Positions 41,330 through 49,773 of a stretch of 64,000 bases of DNA are shown here, piece by piece. Under the pieces are notes generated by a model that saw only the letters and a program-made list of their open reading frames with translations, was not told where the DNA came from and did no database searches. The stretch's first letter is position 1. Each line of letters opens with the position of its first letter. The DNA is from Algimonas porphyrae (lineage in GTDB: Bacteria; Pseudomonadota; Alphaproteobacteria; Caulobacterales; Maricaulaceae), in assembly GCF_041429795.1 (NCBI RefSeq), contig NZ_CP163424.1:310001-374000 (forward strand). Reading direction: 5' to 3'. The translations under genes were made by a program, and so were the position numbers.

Positions 41330-42259
41330 ATGGGGCAGCTGGCCGCCATCCTGCCCCGGTCTGCGGCGATCCGGTCCCGGCTTAATCCGCTGGTTCTGAT
41401 GAGCGATCCGACGCGAACGCCAGACCTGCTGGATCTGGCCGCTGCCATGTCGCCCGGATCGGCGCTGATCTATCGCCATTTCGGATCGCCCGGGCTGGAA
41501 ACACGGCTTCGCCAGATCACGCAGGATCGGGGCGTACAGCTGCTGATCGGCAATGACCCGGTTCTGGCGGAAGACTGTCAGGCGGACGGCGTACATTTTT
41601 CGCGCCGCACGGATGCCGAGACCCTGTCTTCATCGCGGGCGGCACGGCCCGACTGGATCATCAGCGCGGCAGCGAGCAAACCCGTTCCCCTGACGCCGGA
41701 TCACGATCCGCGCCCGCTGGATCGGCTGGACGCGCTGTTCATCAGCCCTGTCTTTGCATCGCCGAGTCCGTCCGCTGGAACACCCATCGGGGTGGCCGCG
41801 TTGCAGAGACTCACTACCATCCTGCCCTGCCCGGTCTTTGCTCTGGGCGGTGTCACGAATGAAACCGCCCCGTCCCTGCTGGATACGGGCATTGCCGGAC
41901 TGGCCTCGATCGGCGGTCTAGCCCAATCTTTAAGGACCCGATCCATGACGGCATCTTCGACACAAGCGCAACTGACAATCAGCAAGGCGGAAGACGGCGC
42001 GATGATCGTCTTCACCGCAACCGTCGCGGGCGCGGATGAGACTGGCGAGCTGACCTTGCGGCGGGTTGCGGACGGTGTCTGGAACGCCAATCATACGGGC
42101 GTGCCCAAGGCCATTGGCGGACGCGGCGTCGGCAAAGCGCTGATCGCGGCCATGGTCGAAGATGCGCGGCAGCAGAATTACCGGGTCGTTCCAGGCTGCC
42201 CCTTCGTGGCCCGGTGGTTCGAACGCAAACCGGAATGGGCAGACGGCGTTGCCGCCTGA
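41330..42259 (+). CDS. Thiamine-phosphate-synthase-like domain fused to a YjdJ-type GNAT domain
   Basis: A 309-residue protein. Residues about 10-205 have the TMP synthase/TenI barrel pattern (LVLMSDPTRTPD, GVHFSRR, DALFISPVFASPSPSAGTPIG, PVFALGGVTNETAPSLLDTGIAGLASIGG). Residues about 215-305 form a small acetyltransferase (GAMIVFTATVAG, ADGVWNANHTGVPKAIGGRGVGKALIAAMVEDARQQNYRVVPGCPFVARWFERKPEW). The two are usually separate genes. An internal ATG at 41945 with TAAGGA upstream could also give the GNAT domain alone. The start at 41330 is uncertain (41288 possible). Confidence 0.75.
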   Translation: MGQLAAILPRSAAIRSRLNPLVLMSDPTRTPDLLDLAAAMSPGSALIYRHFGSPGLETRLRQITQDRGVQLLIGNDPVLAEDCQADGVHFSRRTDAETLSSSRAARPDWIISAAASKPVPLTPDHDPRPLDRLDALFISPVFASPSPSAGTPIGVAALQRLTTILPCPVFALGGVTNETAPSLLDTGIAGLASIGGLAQSLRTRSMTASSTQAQLTISKAEDGAMIVFTATVAGADETGELTLRRVADGVWNANHTGVPKAIGGRGVGKALIAAMVEDARQQNYRVVPGCPFVARWFERKPEWADGVAA

Positions 42260-42281
42260 CTCAAAGCTGCCTTAACTCAGC

Positions 42282-44678
42282 CTAGAACTTCAGGCCGCCT
42301 TCGATGAAGATGGCGGTGGCTTTTTCGTTTCCGATCTGCGCGGTCCCAGCGACATTCCGAACCGTGTCGCGATCCGCATATTGCACGCCGGCACCCAGGC
42401 GGACCCGCTCGTTCAGATCGAAGGTGACGCCGCCGACAAACTGATCGGATTGCAGCCCAACCAGATCATCGGTCGCGTGACCGTAACCCAGCGTAAAGCC
42501 AAGCTGCGAAGGCTGCCAGGTCAGACCGACATCATAGGCCTGATAATCGCCATTCATCAGCCCCTGATTGGACTGCAGGAAGGAGCCTCCCAGCGTCCAG
42601 TCAGACAATTTGACTTCGACGCCCGCCCCGAAGGTCTGCAGATCATCCATTTCGGCGAGGGCCGACTGTTCTGAGCCGCGTGCATAGGTCAGTGTGCCTT
42701 CGACCGACAGGCCATTGGCGAAAGTCCGGTCCAGCGCGATGCCGGCTTCCAGAACATCCTTGATGTCCGGCGCAGCGACATTGTCGATATCGTTCAGATC
42801 AACGCAGTAGTCGACGCCGCAGGCGCTGGCATTGGGCGCGTAGGAGCCGCCGATCTGAATGCCGACGCCGACCTGATCGCCGAGCAGGCGCGGACTGGTA
42901 TAGGTGATCTTTTCGGAAAAGCCGGACGCTTCATTGCGAGTCCTGACCGCATCCAGCCCGGTATAGTCGACGCCGCTATTGCTGGCCCCGACATTGAGCA
43001 GGGTTGGGGCACCGAGACTGAACAGATAGGCTGCGCCGTCATCCCGGCCGATCGTCACATCGCCGTAAGCCGAGCGTGCGAACAGATGGGCGGATTCGAG
43101 CGCAATCTGCGTGTCCTTGGAGACGTCCGGCCCAAATGTGTAGAATTGCGATGTGTGGCCGCGCACTGCGACCTGATTGCCGGCAACGATGACGGATGGG
43201 CAGCCGATCAGGGTCGGCGGACAATCCGGCAGGCGACGGGTAAAGCCCTTGCGGCCTTTGTCATACTGGCCCCGGACCTGCGTGTGCACGCCCCATTCGA
43301 TACCGCCTTGCGTGACGGCACTGACTTCGGCTTCGACATCGGCATCGGCGATGAAGGTTTCTTCCCAGCCATTATTTTCGCGCGCGCCCGCCCCGAGACG
43401 CAGCCCGCCCCGGATAAAGGTGGTGAGGGCACCAAGACCCATGCGGTTCATCCAGCCCCGACGTTGGGGTTGCTGCTGATCCATCGGCCCGGAATAGGGA
43501 CCTTGGCCATAGGGGCCTTGATTGCCTGGATCCTGATTATAGGGGTCCTGATTATAAGGACCTTGGCTGTTGGGCCCCGGGCTATAGGGTCCCTGACTGT
43601 AAGGCCCCTGACTGTAGGGGCCTTCGCTGGGTGGAGTCTGCGCATAGGGGCCGCGTGCGTTGGGTCCGGGCGTAAATGGACCGCTCTGAGGTTGCGATGT
43701 CGATGGCTGACGTTCCCAGGCGGGCTGGCCTTGCGGCGCGGCATAAGGACTTGCCTGTTGCGATCTGACCTGCGCCTGAGCGGTCGAGGCGCCTGCCGTC
43801 CGTGGGCCTGTTCCCGGAGGATACCAAGCCATCGGCAAATCCGGTTCCGGTTTGAAATCCGACGGGTCCGTATCCGCAGCCAATCGACGGGCCTGTCCAT
43901 ACTGGCTGGATCCATATTGCCCGGCTTGGCGCGTTGCGATGCTTTCCTGCGGTGATGATGGGACAGCGCCGTAAGTCTGCGTGCCCGCTGACCAGGTCTG
44001 ATTCGTTGCACCATAAGTGGACGCACCTTGAATTCCAGCGCGGTGGCTCGATCCTAAGGTCCAACGGCTGGGAACGGCAGGCGCATGGCGGGTTACCGGT
44101 GCGGATTGCGGCGCGGTGACGCCGGGCGTTAAAGCCGTTGGTGCGGCGGACGCCGAAATAGTCGCCCGAACTGGGGCCGGTGCCGGAGCCGGGGCTGCGG
44201 CGGGTGGTGCCGGCTTTTCCTCAGACCGGACCGGGGCGGACGCGGATTTAGACGCAGCCGATTCAGGCGGCGCGCTCGGGCGGACCGGTTCCAACCGCGC
44301 CGTCATCGCATCGGATTGATCGCGCGGCGCTGCGCGCAGGCGCAAGGACGGGGCAGGGCCGGCCAGACCGCCCTGTGTTGCGGCAGGCCGTATGGAGGAC
44401 GGCCCGGCAGCGGGCGCACGGACCGGCGTTGCGGGAATCGGCTGTGCCGCCGCAGGCGTTTCCCAGGCCTGCGTCTCTTTTTTACTGGCAAAAGGACTAT
44501 TGGACTGTGCGGACGCCACCACGGTGGCCCCCATGGCAATGATCAGCGTCGGACCGATGGCAAACGCCAGTCGCTGGCGCAGACGCGACGGTGCGTCCTG
44601 ACGCGCATCCAGAAGCGGTCGGATCGGGGCGGCCTGCGGCTGCGGCGGCCTTGCAAATTCATGTCGGATGCGGGGCAT
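42282..44678 (-). CDS. Large outer-membrane porin-like protein with disordered Pro/Gln-rich N-terminus
   Basis: A 798-residue protein. A signal segment lies at about residues 33-58 after an unusually long charged start (RLRQRLAFAIGPTLIIAMGATVVASAQ). Residues about 60-400 are Pro/Ala/Ser/Gln-rich and include tandem GPYSQ/GPYNQDP repeats near 340-395. Residues about 410-798 show the amphipathic-strand pattern of Gram-negative porins (RGGLRLGAGARENNGWEET, VTIGRDDGAAYLF, GLTWQPSQLGFTLGYGHATDD, ending FIEGGLKF, a terminal Phe). Two Cys pairs occur in loops. It probably forms an outer-membrane channel whose N-terminal tail spans the periplasm or peptidoglycan. Confidence 0.75.
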   Translation of the reverse strand: MPRIRHEFARPPQPQAAPIRPLLDARQDAPSRLRQRLAFAIGPTLIIAMGATVVASAQSNSPFASKKETQAWETPAAAQPIPATPVRAPAAGPSSIRPAATQGGLAGPAPSLRLRAAPRDQSDAMTARLEPVRPSAPPESAASKSASAPVRSEEKPAPPAAAPAPAPAPVRATISASAAPTALTPGVTAPQSAPVTRHAPAVPSRWTLGSSHRAGIQGASTYGATNQTWSAGTQTYGAVPSSPQESIATRQAGQYGSSQYGQARRLAADTDPSDFKPEPDLPMAWYPPGTGPRTAGASTAQAQVRSQQASPYAAPQGQPAWERQPSTSQPQSGPFTPGPNARGPYAQTPPSEGPYSQGPYSQGPYSPGPNSQGPYNQDPYNQDPGNQGPYGQGPYSGPMDQQQPQRRGWMNRMGLGALTTFIRGGLRLGAGARENNGWEETFIADADVEAEVSAVTQGGIEWGVHTQVRGQYDKGRKGFTRRLPDCPPTLIGCPSVIVAGNQVAVRGHTSQFYTFGPDVSKDTQIALESAHLFARSAYGDVTIGRDDGAAYLFSLGAPTLLNVGASNSGVDYTGLDAVRTRNEASGFSEKITYTSPRLLGDQVGVGIQIGGSYAPNASACGVDYCVDLNDIDNVAAPDIKDVLEAGIALDRTFANGLSVEGTLTYARGSEQSALAEMDDLQTFGAGVEVKLSDWTLGGSFLQSNQGLMNGDYQAYDVGLTWQPSQLGFTLGYGHATDDLVGLQSDQFVGGVTFDLNERVRLGAGVQYADRDTVRNVAGTAQIGNEKATAIFIEGGLKF

Positions 44679-44991
44679 GACCGGGCTCCGGGCGTGACAG
44701 GCGAAAAAGCTCGCTTCGCTATGCCCTGCCGTGCCCTAAGAGAAGGTTAACGCCGCGTTTACCATGTCATTAACCATAGATGGTGATTACCGCATCCCGG
44801 TCCTGTGTTCGAGAGGCGCAGAAAGGGCTTTGGCAAAGGCTGTCGCATAGGATAGTTCTTGCGCTTACGGTAAGTTTATGAAACCCGCCCTTTCACCACG
44901 CAGCCGGGTTTGCCATAAGCGCGCGGATCAACACAGGCACCGCAGGGGTGTCGCTTCGCAAATTTCCCGGGTAAGACCGGAAAAACAGGAC
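44679..44991. other. Divergent porin/DUF3576 intergenic region
   Basis: This 313-base gap has no gene. Its left part holds CtrA-like motifs (44747-44777) on the porin side. The right part holds the DUF3576 leader with a Lys/Arg-coding stretch that is not conserved. The promoters for both genes must lie here; no clear sigma70 consensus could be fixed. Confidence 0.5.
44747..44777. promoter_or_regulatory. Two CtrA-box-like sequences upstream of the porin gene
   Basis: TTAA-N7-TTTA (44747-44761) differs by one base from the CtrA consensus TTAA-N7-TTAA, and TTAACCAT (44770-44777) equals the common CtrA half-site extension. They lie about 70-100 bases upstream of the porin start codon. CtrA is the cell-cycle master regulator in Caulobacterales relatives; binding is not proven. 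Confidence 0.5.
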
Positions 44992-45474
44992 ATGAAAAAG
45001 GTCTCGTCCATGACTGCATATGTTCGTATCGGCCGCTCTGCCGTGATGATTGCCCTCACCGCGACACTTGTCGGCTGTGGCACGCTCGGAATTGGCAAGA
45101 AGTCCGATTCCTCGACGCGCAGCGGCGGCGAACGCGCCATCGCGCCGGCCAATGGCGTGAACAGCTTCCTGTGGCGCGCCACGCTGGAGACATTGAACTT
45201 TATGCCGCTGGATCAGGTCGATCCTTTTGGCGGTGTGGTGATCACGGACTGGTATGCCGATCCAGCGGCTCCGAATGAGCGTTTGCGGGCGACGGCTTAC
45301 ATCCTCGACCAGAATCTCCGGGCCGATGCACTGAAAGTCAGCGTTTTCAAACAGGTTCGCGGCGCCGGTGGCTGGAATGATGCCCCGATTGATGCCGATA
45401 CGGCTCGTCAGGTTGAAAATGCGATCCTGACCCGCGCCCGTCAGCTCTATATCGCCACAGTCGATAACGCATAG
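44992..45474 (+). CDS. DUF3576 family lipoprotein
   Basis: A 160-residue protein. A signal peptide with lipobox (VMIALTATLVGCGTL) lies near the N-terminus. The core has VNSFLWRATLETLNFMPLDQVDPFGGVVITDWYADP, ERLRATAYILDQNLRADALKVSVFKQ and ENAILTRARQLYI, the DUF3576 pattern that is conserved in Alphaproteobacteria and likely resides at the outer membrane. Start ATG follows ACAGGA. It is followed by a strong hairpin terminator. The function is unknown. Confidence 0.85.
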   Translation: MKKVSSMTAYVRIGRSAVMIALTATLVGCGTLGIGKKSDSSTRSGGERAIAPANGVNSFLWRATLETLNFMPLDQVDPFGGVVITDWYADPAAPNERLRATAYILDQNLRADALKVSVFKQVRGAGGWNDAPIDADTARQVENAILTRARQLYIATVDNA

Positions 45475-45520
45475 CACGCGATCCCCGCCGTTTCCGGCAA
45501 GCTATTCTTAACCGCAGTCG

Positions 45521-45546
45521 ACACGTCGCATGGTGCGGCGTGTTTT
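45521..45546 (+). terminator. Hairpin terminator after the DUF3576 gene (or operator of the LuxR gene)
   Basis: ACACGTCGCA (45521-45530) pairs with TGCGGCGTGT (45534-45543) over ten positions with one G-U across a TGG loop, followed by TTT. This fits an intrinsic terminator. As it lies only 20 bases upstream of the LuxR-type start, an operator role cannot be excluded. Confidence 0.6.
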
Positions 45547-45565
45547 ACTGTGCTAAGACAGTGAT

Positions 45566-46312
45566 ATGTGGGAACAGCCGACACGTCATGCCCTGGCCGC
45601 TTTCGAACATGCCGATCACGAAGATCAGGCCTTTGACGCGCTGAACACATTTGCCCGCGCGGTCGGCGCGGATCTTCTCAGCTATCACCATATTGACCCG
45701 CCCCTATCGCGTGCCGATGAAGCTGGGGGCATGCCCACGATCAACCTCATGTCGCACGGCTTTCCGGATGAATGGGTGCGCCACTATGAATCCTCGGATT
45801 ATCACCGGATCGATCCGATTACTGCCTTTGCGGCCTATCAGACCCGACCTGTCCTGTGGTCCAACATCCCGCACCGCGTTCGCCTCAGCCCCGCTCAGCA
45901 AGCCTATATGGAAGACCTTTACCGGTGGCTGTCCCCTGGCGACGGGTTGGCCGTACCGCTATTCGGTCCGTCCGGACGGCATGGTTATGTCGGGATTGGC
46001 TGGCGCAAACCGATCCCTCCCTGGGACCCGGTCAAGCGGCGCGCTATCCAGTCTGTCTGTGAAAGCTTTCACTTGCGGATCTGTGAGCTGCGACTGGCCG
46101 GGATGGAACGCGATTTCGAATTGACCGATGTGCAGATGCGCATCTTGCGCGCCATGGCCAGCGGTCAGCCGGATGCAATAATCTGTGGCATGGTCAATCT
46201 GCGCCCTGAAGCCCTCCGCACCGCCATTGCGCGAACCCTCACCACAATGGGCGTATCCGATCGACCGAGCGCGGTCTTGCGCGCCCATGCTCTGGGTCTG
46301 ATCGACGCCTGA
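45566..46312 (+). CDS. LuxR-type regulator with autoinducer-binding-like domain
   Basis: A 248-residue regulator. The N-terminal part (about 15-165) resembles autoinducer-binding domains (GFPDEWVRHYESSDYHRIDPITAFAA, YRWLSPGDGLAVPLFGPSGRHGYVGIGW). The C-terminal part (LTDVQMRILRAMASGQPDAIICGMVNLRPEALRTAIARTLTTMGVSDRPSAVLRAHALGLI) is a LuxR helix-turn-helix in which the recognition part is somewhat diverged. No luxI-like gene is adjacent, so it may sense an exogenous or non-acyl-homoserine signal. It converges with hemJ. Confidence 0.85.
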   Translation: MWEQPTRHALAAFEHADHEDQAFDALNTFARAVGADLLSYHHIDPPLSRADEAGGMPTINLMSHGFPDEWVRHYESSDYHRIDPITAFAAYQTRPVLWSNIPHRVRLSPAQQAYMEDLYRWLSPGDGLAVPLFGPSGRHGYVGIGWRKPIPPWDPVKRRAIQSVCESFHLRICELRLAGMERDFELTDVQMRILRAMASGQPDAIICGMVNLRPEALRTAIARTLTTMGVSDRPSAVLRAHALGLIDA

Positions 46313-46320
46313 GCAAAGGT

Positions 46321-46752
46321 TCAGAAGACCGGCTTCACAATTGCCAGAACGACGATCACGATCGTCACCAGCGCTGGGATTTCGTTGATCCGGCGGAAGA
46401 ATTTCTCCGACCGCGGACGGCCTCCATTCAGGAACTGCTTGCGCGTCTTGGCGAGAAATGCATGAAAACCGATCAGGGAGAAGGCCAAGGCCACTTTGAC
46501 CAGCAGCCACAGCGGCGGTGGCATATTATAACCCAGCAAAACCAGTCCCAGCAGAAACGCCACGATCATCGCCGGGTTGACGATAATCCGCAGCAATTTG
46601 GCTTCCGCTTCCTCCATCTTCGTTTCCAATTCGCCACCCGCTATCGCAACCGAGTGATAAACAAACAGACGCGGCAGATAGAGCATACCGGCCATCCAGA
46701 AGATGACGGCTGTGAGATGGAAAGCTTTGATCCAGAGATAGGGCTCAGTCAT
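46321..46752 (-). CDS. hemJ: Protoporphyrinogen IX oxidase, HemJ type
   Basis: A 143-residue membrane protein with about four hydrophobic segments. The conserved His/Lys segments are YLWIKAFHLTAVIFWMAGMLYLPRLFVYH at the N-terminus and LLVKVALAFSLIGFHAFLAKTRKQF in the middle. HemJ carries out the penultimate step of heme synthesis in many Alphaproteobacteria. It overlaps the 3' end of hemE (start at 46752 or 46758), so both are in one operon. Confidence 0.93.
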   Translation of the reverse strand: MTEPYLWIKAFHLTAVIFWMAGMLYLPRLFVYHSVAIAGGELETKMEEAEAKLLRIIVNPAMIVAFLLGLVLLGYNMPPPLWLLVKVALAFSLIGFHAFLAKTRKQFLNGGRPRSEKFFRRINEIPALVTIVIVVLAIVKPVF

Positions 46753-47797
46753 AATCATAATCCCGAATGCGGTTGATCACGGCATGGACGTCGTCGATCC
46801 TGACGTCGGGCGTAACCCCGTGACCCAGATTGAAAATATGGGCACCCCCGCCTCCGTCGCGCAGCACATCATCGACCGCTCTGAATAAGGGGCTCCCGCC
46901 TGTTCTTAGCGCCAGCGGGTCGAGATTGCCTTGCACACACATGTCCTCCGGAATGGTGGCACGGAAATCATCCAGTGGAACATCCGTTCCCGCGGCAATA
47001 GCCGTGATCCCGGTTTCATGCGCGTAGCGCACGGCATTGAGGCCCGCGCCGCGTGGAAACCCGATGATCGGCACATCGATTCCGGCCGCCCGCACCCGAG
47101 CGATCATATCGGCCGTCGGACGAATGATGAGCCGGTCAAACAGGTCGGGCGACAAGCCTTCCGCCCAGCTTTCGAAAATCTTCAGAACCTGCGCACCAGC
47201 CTGTGCCTGCCGGATCAGATAATCGGCAGAGCTTTCGACGAGGGCATGCAACAGATCAGCCATTGCCGCCGGCTGTTCATAGGCAAAGCGTTTGGCGTGT
47301 TCCTTGTTCGGGGTGCCGCGACCTTCCAGCATATAGGTGGCGACCGTCCAGGCTCCGCCACAAAATCCGATCAGTGTCTTGCCGGGGTGTTTCGCATCCA
47401 GTTCAGCGCGAACCTTGGCCACGGTTTCATAGACCGCGCTGACACGGTCTGCGGCTCCGCTGACGGTGAGCGCGGCGATCCCGTCTGCATCGATCGGATC
47501 CAGTGTGGGGCCGACTCCTTTGACGAATTCGACACGACGACCCAGTCCGATCGGGATCAGCAAAATATCGGCAAACAGAATGGCGGCGTCCATGTCATAT
47601 CGCCGGATCGGTTGCAGCGTGACCTCGGCGGCCTTGTCGGGCGAGAAACAGAAATCGATGAAGTCCTTGGCCGTGGCTCGAACCTCCATATACTCCGGCA
47701 GATGCCGTCCGGCCTGGCGCATGAACCAGACGGGTACGGGCGTGACGCGTTCGCCGGACAGGGCTCTGAGAATCGGGGTTTTCATATCAGGCTTCAT
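46745..47797 (-). CDS. hemE: Uroporphyrinogen decarboxylase
   Basis: The 350-residue enzyme decarboxylates uroporphyrinogen III in heme synthesis. Motifs are PVWFMRQAGRHLPEYMEVR, DAAILFADILLIPIGLG, GFCGGAWTVATYMLEGRG, VLKIFESWAEGLSPD and PIIGFPRGAG. In Caulobacter the chromosomal origin lies directly beside hemE; the same arrangement is present here. Start ATG 47797 or 47785 are both possible; no good ribosome-binding site decides. Confidence 0.96.
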   Translation of the reverse strand: MKPDMKTPILRALSGERVTPVPVWFMRQAGRHLPEYMEVRATAKDFIDFCFSPDKAAEVTLQPIRRYDMDAAILFADILLIPIGLGRRVEFVKGVGPTLDPIDADGIAALTVSGAADRVSAVYETVAKVRAELDAKHPGKTLIGFCGGAWTVATYMLEGRGTPNKEHAKRFAYEQPAAMADLLHALVESSADYLIRQAQAGAQVLKIFESWAEGLSPDLFDRLIIRPTADMIARVRAAGIDVPIIGFPRGAGLNAVRYAHETGITAIAAGTDVPLDDFRATIPEDMCVQGNLDPLALRTGGSPLFRAVDDVLRDGGGGAHIFNLGHGVTPDVRIDDVHAVINRIRDYDYD

Positions 47798-48253
47798 GAT
47801 GTGGGCTTATACGCCAAACAATCCCGGTCGCGCCCCCTCTCTCAAACTTATTTTTTAAAGAAGAGGAGATAGTAGAGGCTGTGAGTCTGGGGACAATCTT
47901 AAGACTTTAGTAAGAGGTCTTAACAGCCGCTCGAAAGACTGTGGACAGGGTCATAATTCATTATCCATTTCACAGCCTGTGTGTTCTGGTCTGAAACAGT
48001 GCTGGCAGTTGGGATTGGCTTGTGGGGATCCTTTGTGGATGGTCTTTCAACGGACTGTTTCATCCCCATTCTCCACGGGATTACGGGTTAACGCAGAGTC
48101 GGTCTGAATGGAATGGGCAGCCTGTTCGATTCCATTCCCGCATTCAGGCTTCCGATCGGCTGAGCGTGTCTGATCTGTGGACAGGGGCGGACAAGTCCCG
48201 CTAGGACAGGACATCGGATCGGGATGAAAGGCGCAAACCAGACATAGGCGATA
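47798..48253. other. Candidate chromosomal replication origin (oriC)
   Basis: The 456-base gap between hemE and ppsR has no gene. It contains TGTGGACAG (47940 and 48176), TGTGGATGG (48034), TTATCCATT (47961), TGTGGGGAT (48021) and TTCTCCACG (48069), which resemble DnaA boxes TTATCCACA/TGTGGATAA. An AT-rich run lies at 47842-47866 (CTTATTTTTTAAAG). A TTAAGAC-N11-GTCTTAA dyad (47899-47923) fits CtrA-type control, and TTAACG occurs near 48088. Genes on both sides point away from it. Marczynski and co-workers described hemE-Cori-RP001 in Caulobacter and Rickettsia; this synteny is the main support. Confidence 0.65.
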
Positions 48254-49132
48254 ATGGCAGAGCGCAATCCTAATATCTCGACCTGTTTCCACGTTCATCT
48301 TGTCAGTGACTCGACGGGTGAAACGCTGGTGGGCATGATGAAAGCGTCGACGGCGCAGTTTCGCAATGCCACCGCGCTGGAACATCTGCATACGCTGGTC
48401 CGGTCCGAAGCGCAGCTGACCCGGACGTTGGATGCAATCGAAAGCAAGCCCGGCGTCGTGCTCTACACGCTGGTCGATCCGGCGAAACGCAAGACGCTGG
48501 AGACGTTCTGCGCGGAAAGACATATTCCGACCGTATCGATTCTCGATCCGACCCTGTCCATGCTGGGGCGTTATCTGGGCGTGTCGGTGACGTCCGAAGT
48601 GGGCGCGCAGCGGACGCTGGACGATGCCTATTACCGCCGGATCGGCGCACTCGATTTTGCCATGGCGCATGATGACGGACAACAGATGGACGGTCTGATT
48701 GACGCGGATCTGATCCTGCTGGGCGTATCGCGAACATCGAAGACACCGACATCCATCTATCTGGCCAATCGTGGTTACAAGACAGGGAATATTCCGCTGG
48801 TTCCAACGGGGCCGGATGGCATTGTGCTGCCGCCGATTATCGACCGCCTGCCCAAGGATACAGGACCGCTCGTTGTCGGCTTGTTCGCCTCGCCCGACCG
48901 CATCGTGGAGATCCGTCAGAACCGACTCAAGGGTCTCTCTGCCACGGGTCGCTCTGGCTATACAGATGAAGAGCTCGTGCGCGATGAGCTACGCTCTGCC
49001 AAACGACTGTTTTCGCGCCGAGGCTTTCCCGTCATTGATGTCTCACGGCGTTCGATCGAGGAAACGGCAGCGCAGATCATCAATCTTTACAAGATGCACC
49101 GCCCAGACGCGGCCATGCGGAGAAAAATGTGA
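48254..49132 (+). CDS. ppsR: Pyruvate,phosphate dikinase/PEP synthase regulatory protein (DUF299)
   Basis: The 292-residue bifunctional kinase/pyrophosphorylase switches PEP synthase or PPDK on and off. CFHVHLVSDSTGETLVGMM at the N-terminus and LGVSRTSKTPTSIYLANRGYKTGNIPLVP (P-loop-like) in the middle define the family, with YTDEELVRDELRSAKRLFSRRGFPVIDVSRRSIEETA at the end. It is the RP001-type gene that flanks the origin in Alphaproteobacteria. It starts an operon with maf, aroE, coaE and dnaQ, joined by GTGA overlaps. Confidence 0.93.
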   Translation: MAERNPNISTCFHVHLVSDSTGETLVGMMKASTAQFRNATALEHLHTLVRSEAQLTRTLDAIESKPGVVLYTLVDPAKRKTLETFCAERHIPTVSILDPTLSMLGRYLGVSVTSEVGAQRTLDDAYYRRIGALDFAMAHDDGQQMDGLIDADLILLGVSRTSKTPTSIYLANRGYKTGNIPLVPTGPDGIVLPPIIDRLPKDTGPLVVGLFASPDRIVEIRQNRLKGLSATGRSGYTDEELVRDELRSAKRLFSRRGFPVIDVSRRSIEETAAQIINLYKMHRPDAAMRRKM

Positions 49133-49773
49133 GCGCGTCGCCCCAGTCAGGACCCTCATACCCGTCTGCGCCTCTGATCCTGGCATCAGGATCTGCCATC
49201 CGGCGCGACATTATGAGCGGAGCCGGGCTCGATTTCGAAGTCATCGTCAAACCGGTCGATGAAGCGGCGATCAAGACGGCCATGCTGAGCGAGGGCGCCC
49301 GACCCCGGGAGATCGCAGATGCACTGGCCGAAGCCAAGGCGTTGCGTGTATCGCGGGCGCTGATGATGGAAGGCCGGTCTGGGCTGGTGATCGGCGCGGA
49401 TCAGGTCATGGTAATGGATGACGTTCTGTTCGACAAACCCGTTTCGGTCGAGGCGGCGCGAGACCGGTTAAAGGCGATGCGAGGCGAGCGGCATGAGCTG
49501 GTCGGGAGCGTCGTCGTCGCGCGTGACGGTACGCCGGTCTGGCGTCATGTGTCGGAAACGCGCCTGTGGATGCGGGACTTTTCTGATGCTTTCCTGGAAG
49601 ATTATCTGTCCCGTGAAGGGGATCTGGTGACGAAAAGTGTCGGGGCTTACCGGTTCGAAGGCCCCGGAGCGCAGCTATTTACCAAAGTCGAAGGCGATTT
49701 CTTTTCGATTCTGGGCCTCAGCCTTCTACCGTTGCTGCAATATTTGCGCGATTGCGGAGCGGTTGCGACGTGA
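49129..49773 (+). CDS. maf: Maf family nucleotide pyrophosphatase
   Basis: A 214-residue protein of the Maf/YhdE type, which hydrolyses nucleoside triphosphates such as dTTP/UTP or modified nucleotides. The motif LILASGSAIRRDIMSGAGLDFEV begins the fold, with GLVIGADQVMV and the C-terminal YRFEGPGAQLFTKVEGDFFSILGLSLLPLL. GTG 49129 overlaps the ppsR stop and the aroE GTG overlaps its own. Confidence 0.93.
   Translation: MSASPQSGPSYPSAPLILASGSAIRRDIMSGAGLDFEVIVKPVDEAAIKTAMLSEGARPREIADALAEAKALRVSRALMMEGRSGLVIGADQVMVMDDVLFDKPVSVEAARDRLKAMRGERHELVGSVVVARDGTPVWRHVSETRLWMRDFSDAFLEDYLSREGDLVTKSVGAYRFEGPGAQLFTKVEGDFFSILGLSLLPLLQYLRDCGAVAT

Noticed and set aside
43490-43640. CRISPR-like array
   Set aside because: The repeats are 15-base coding units with no unique spacers and lie in frame in the porin gene.
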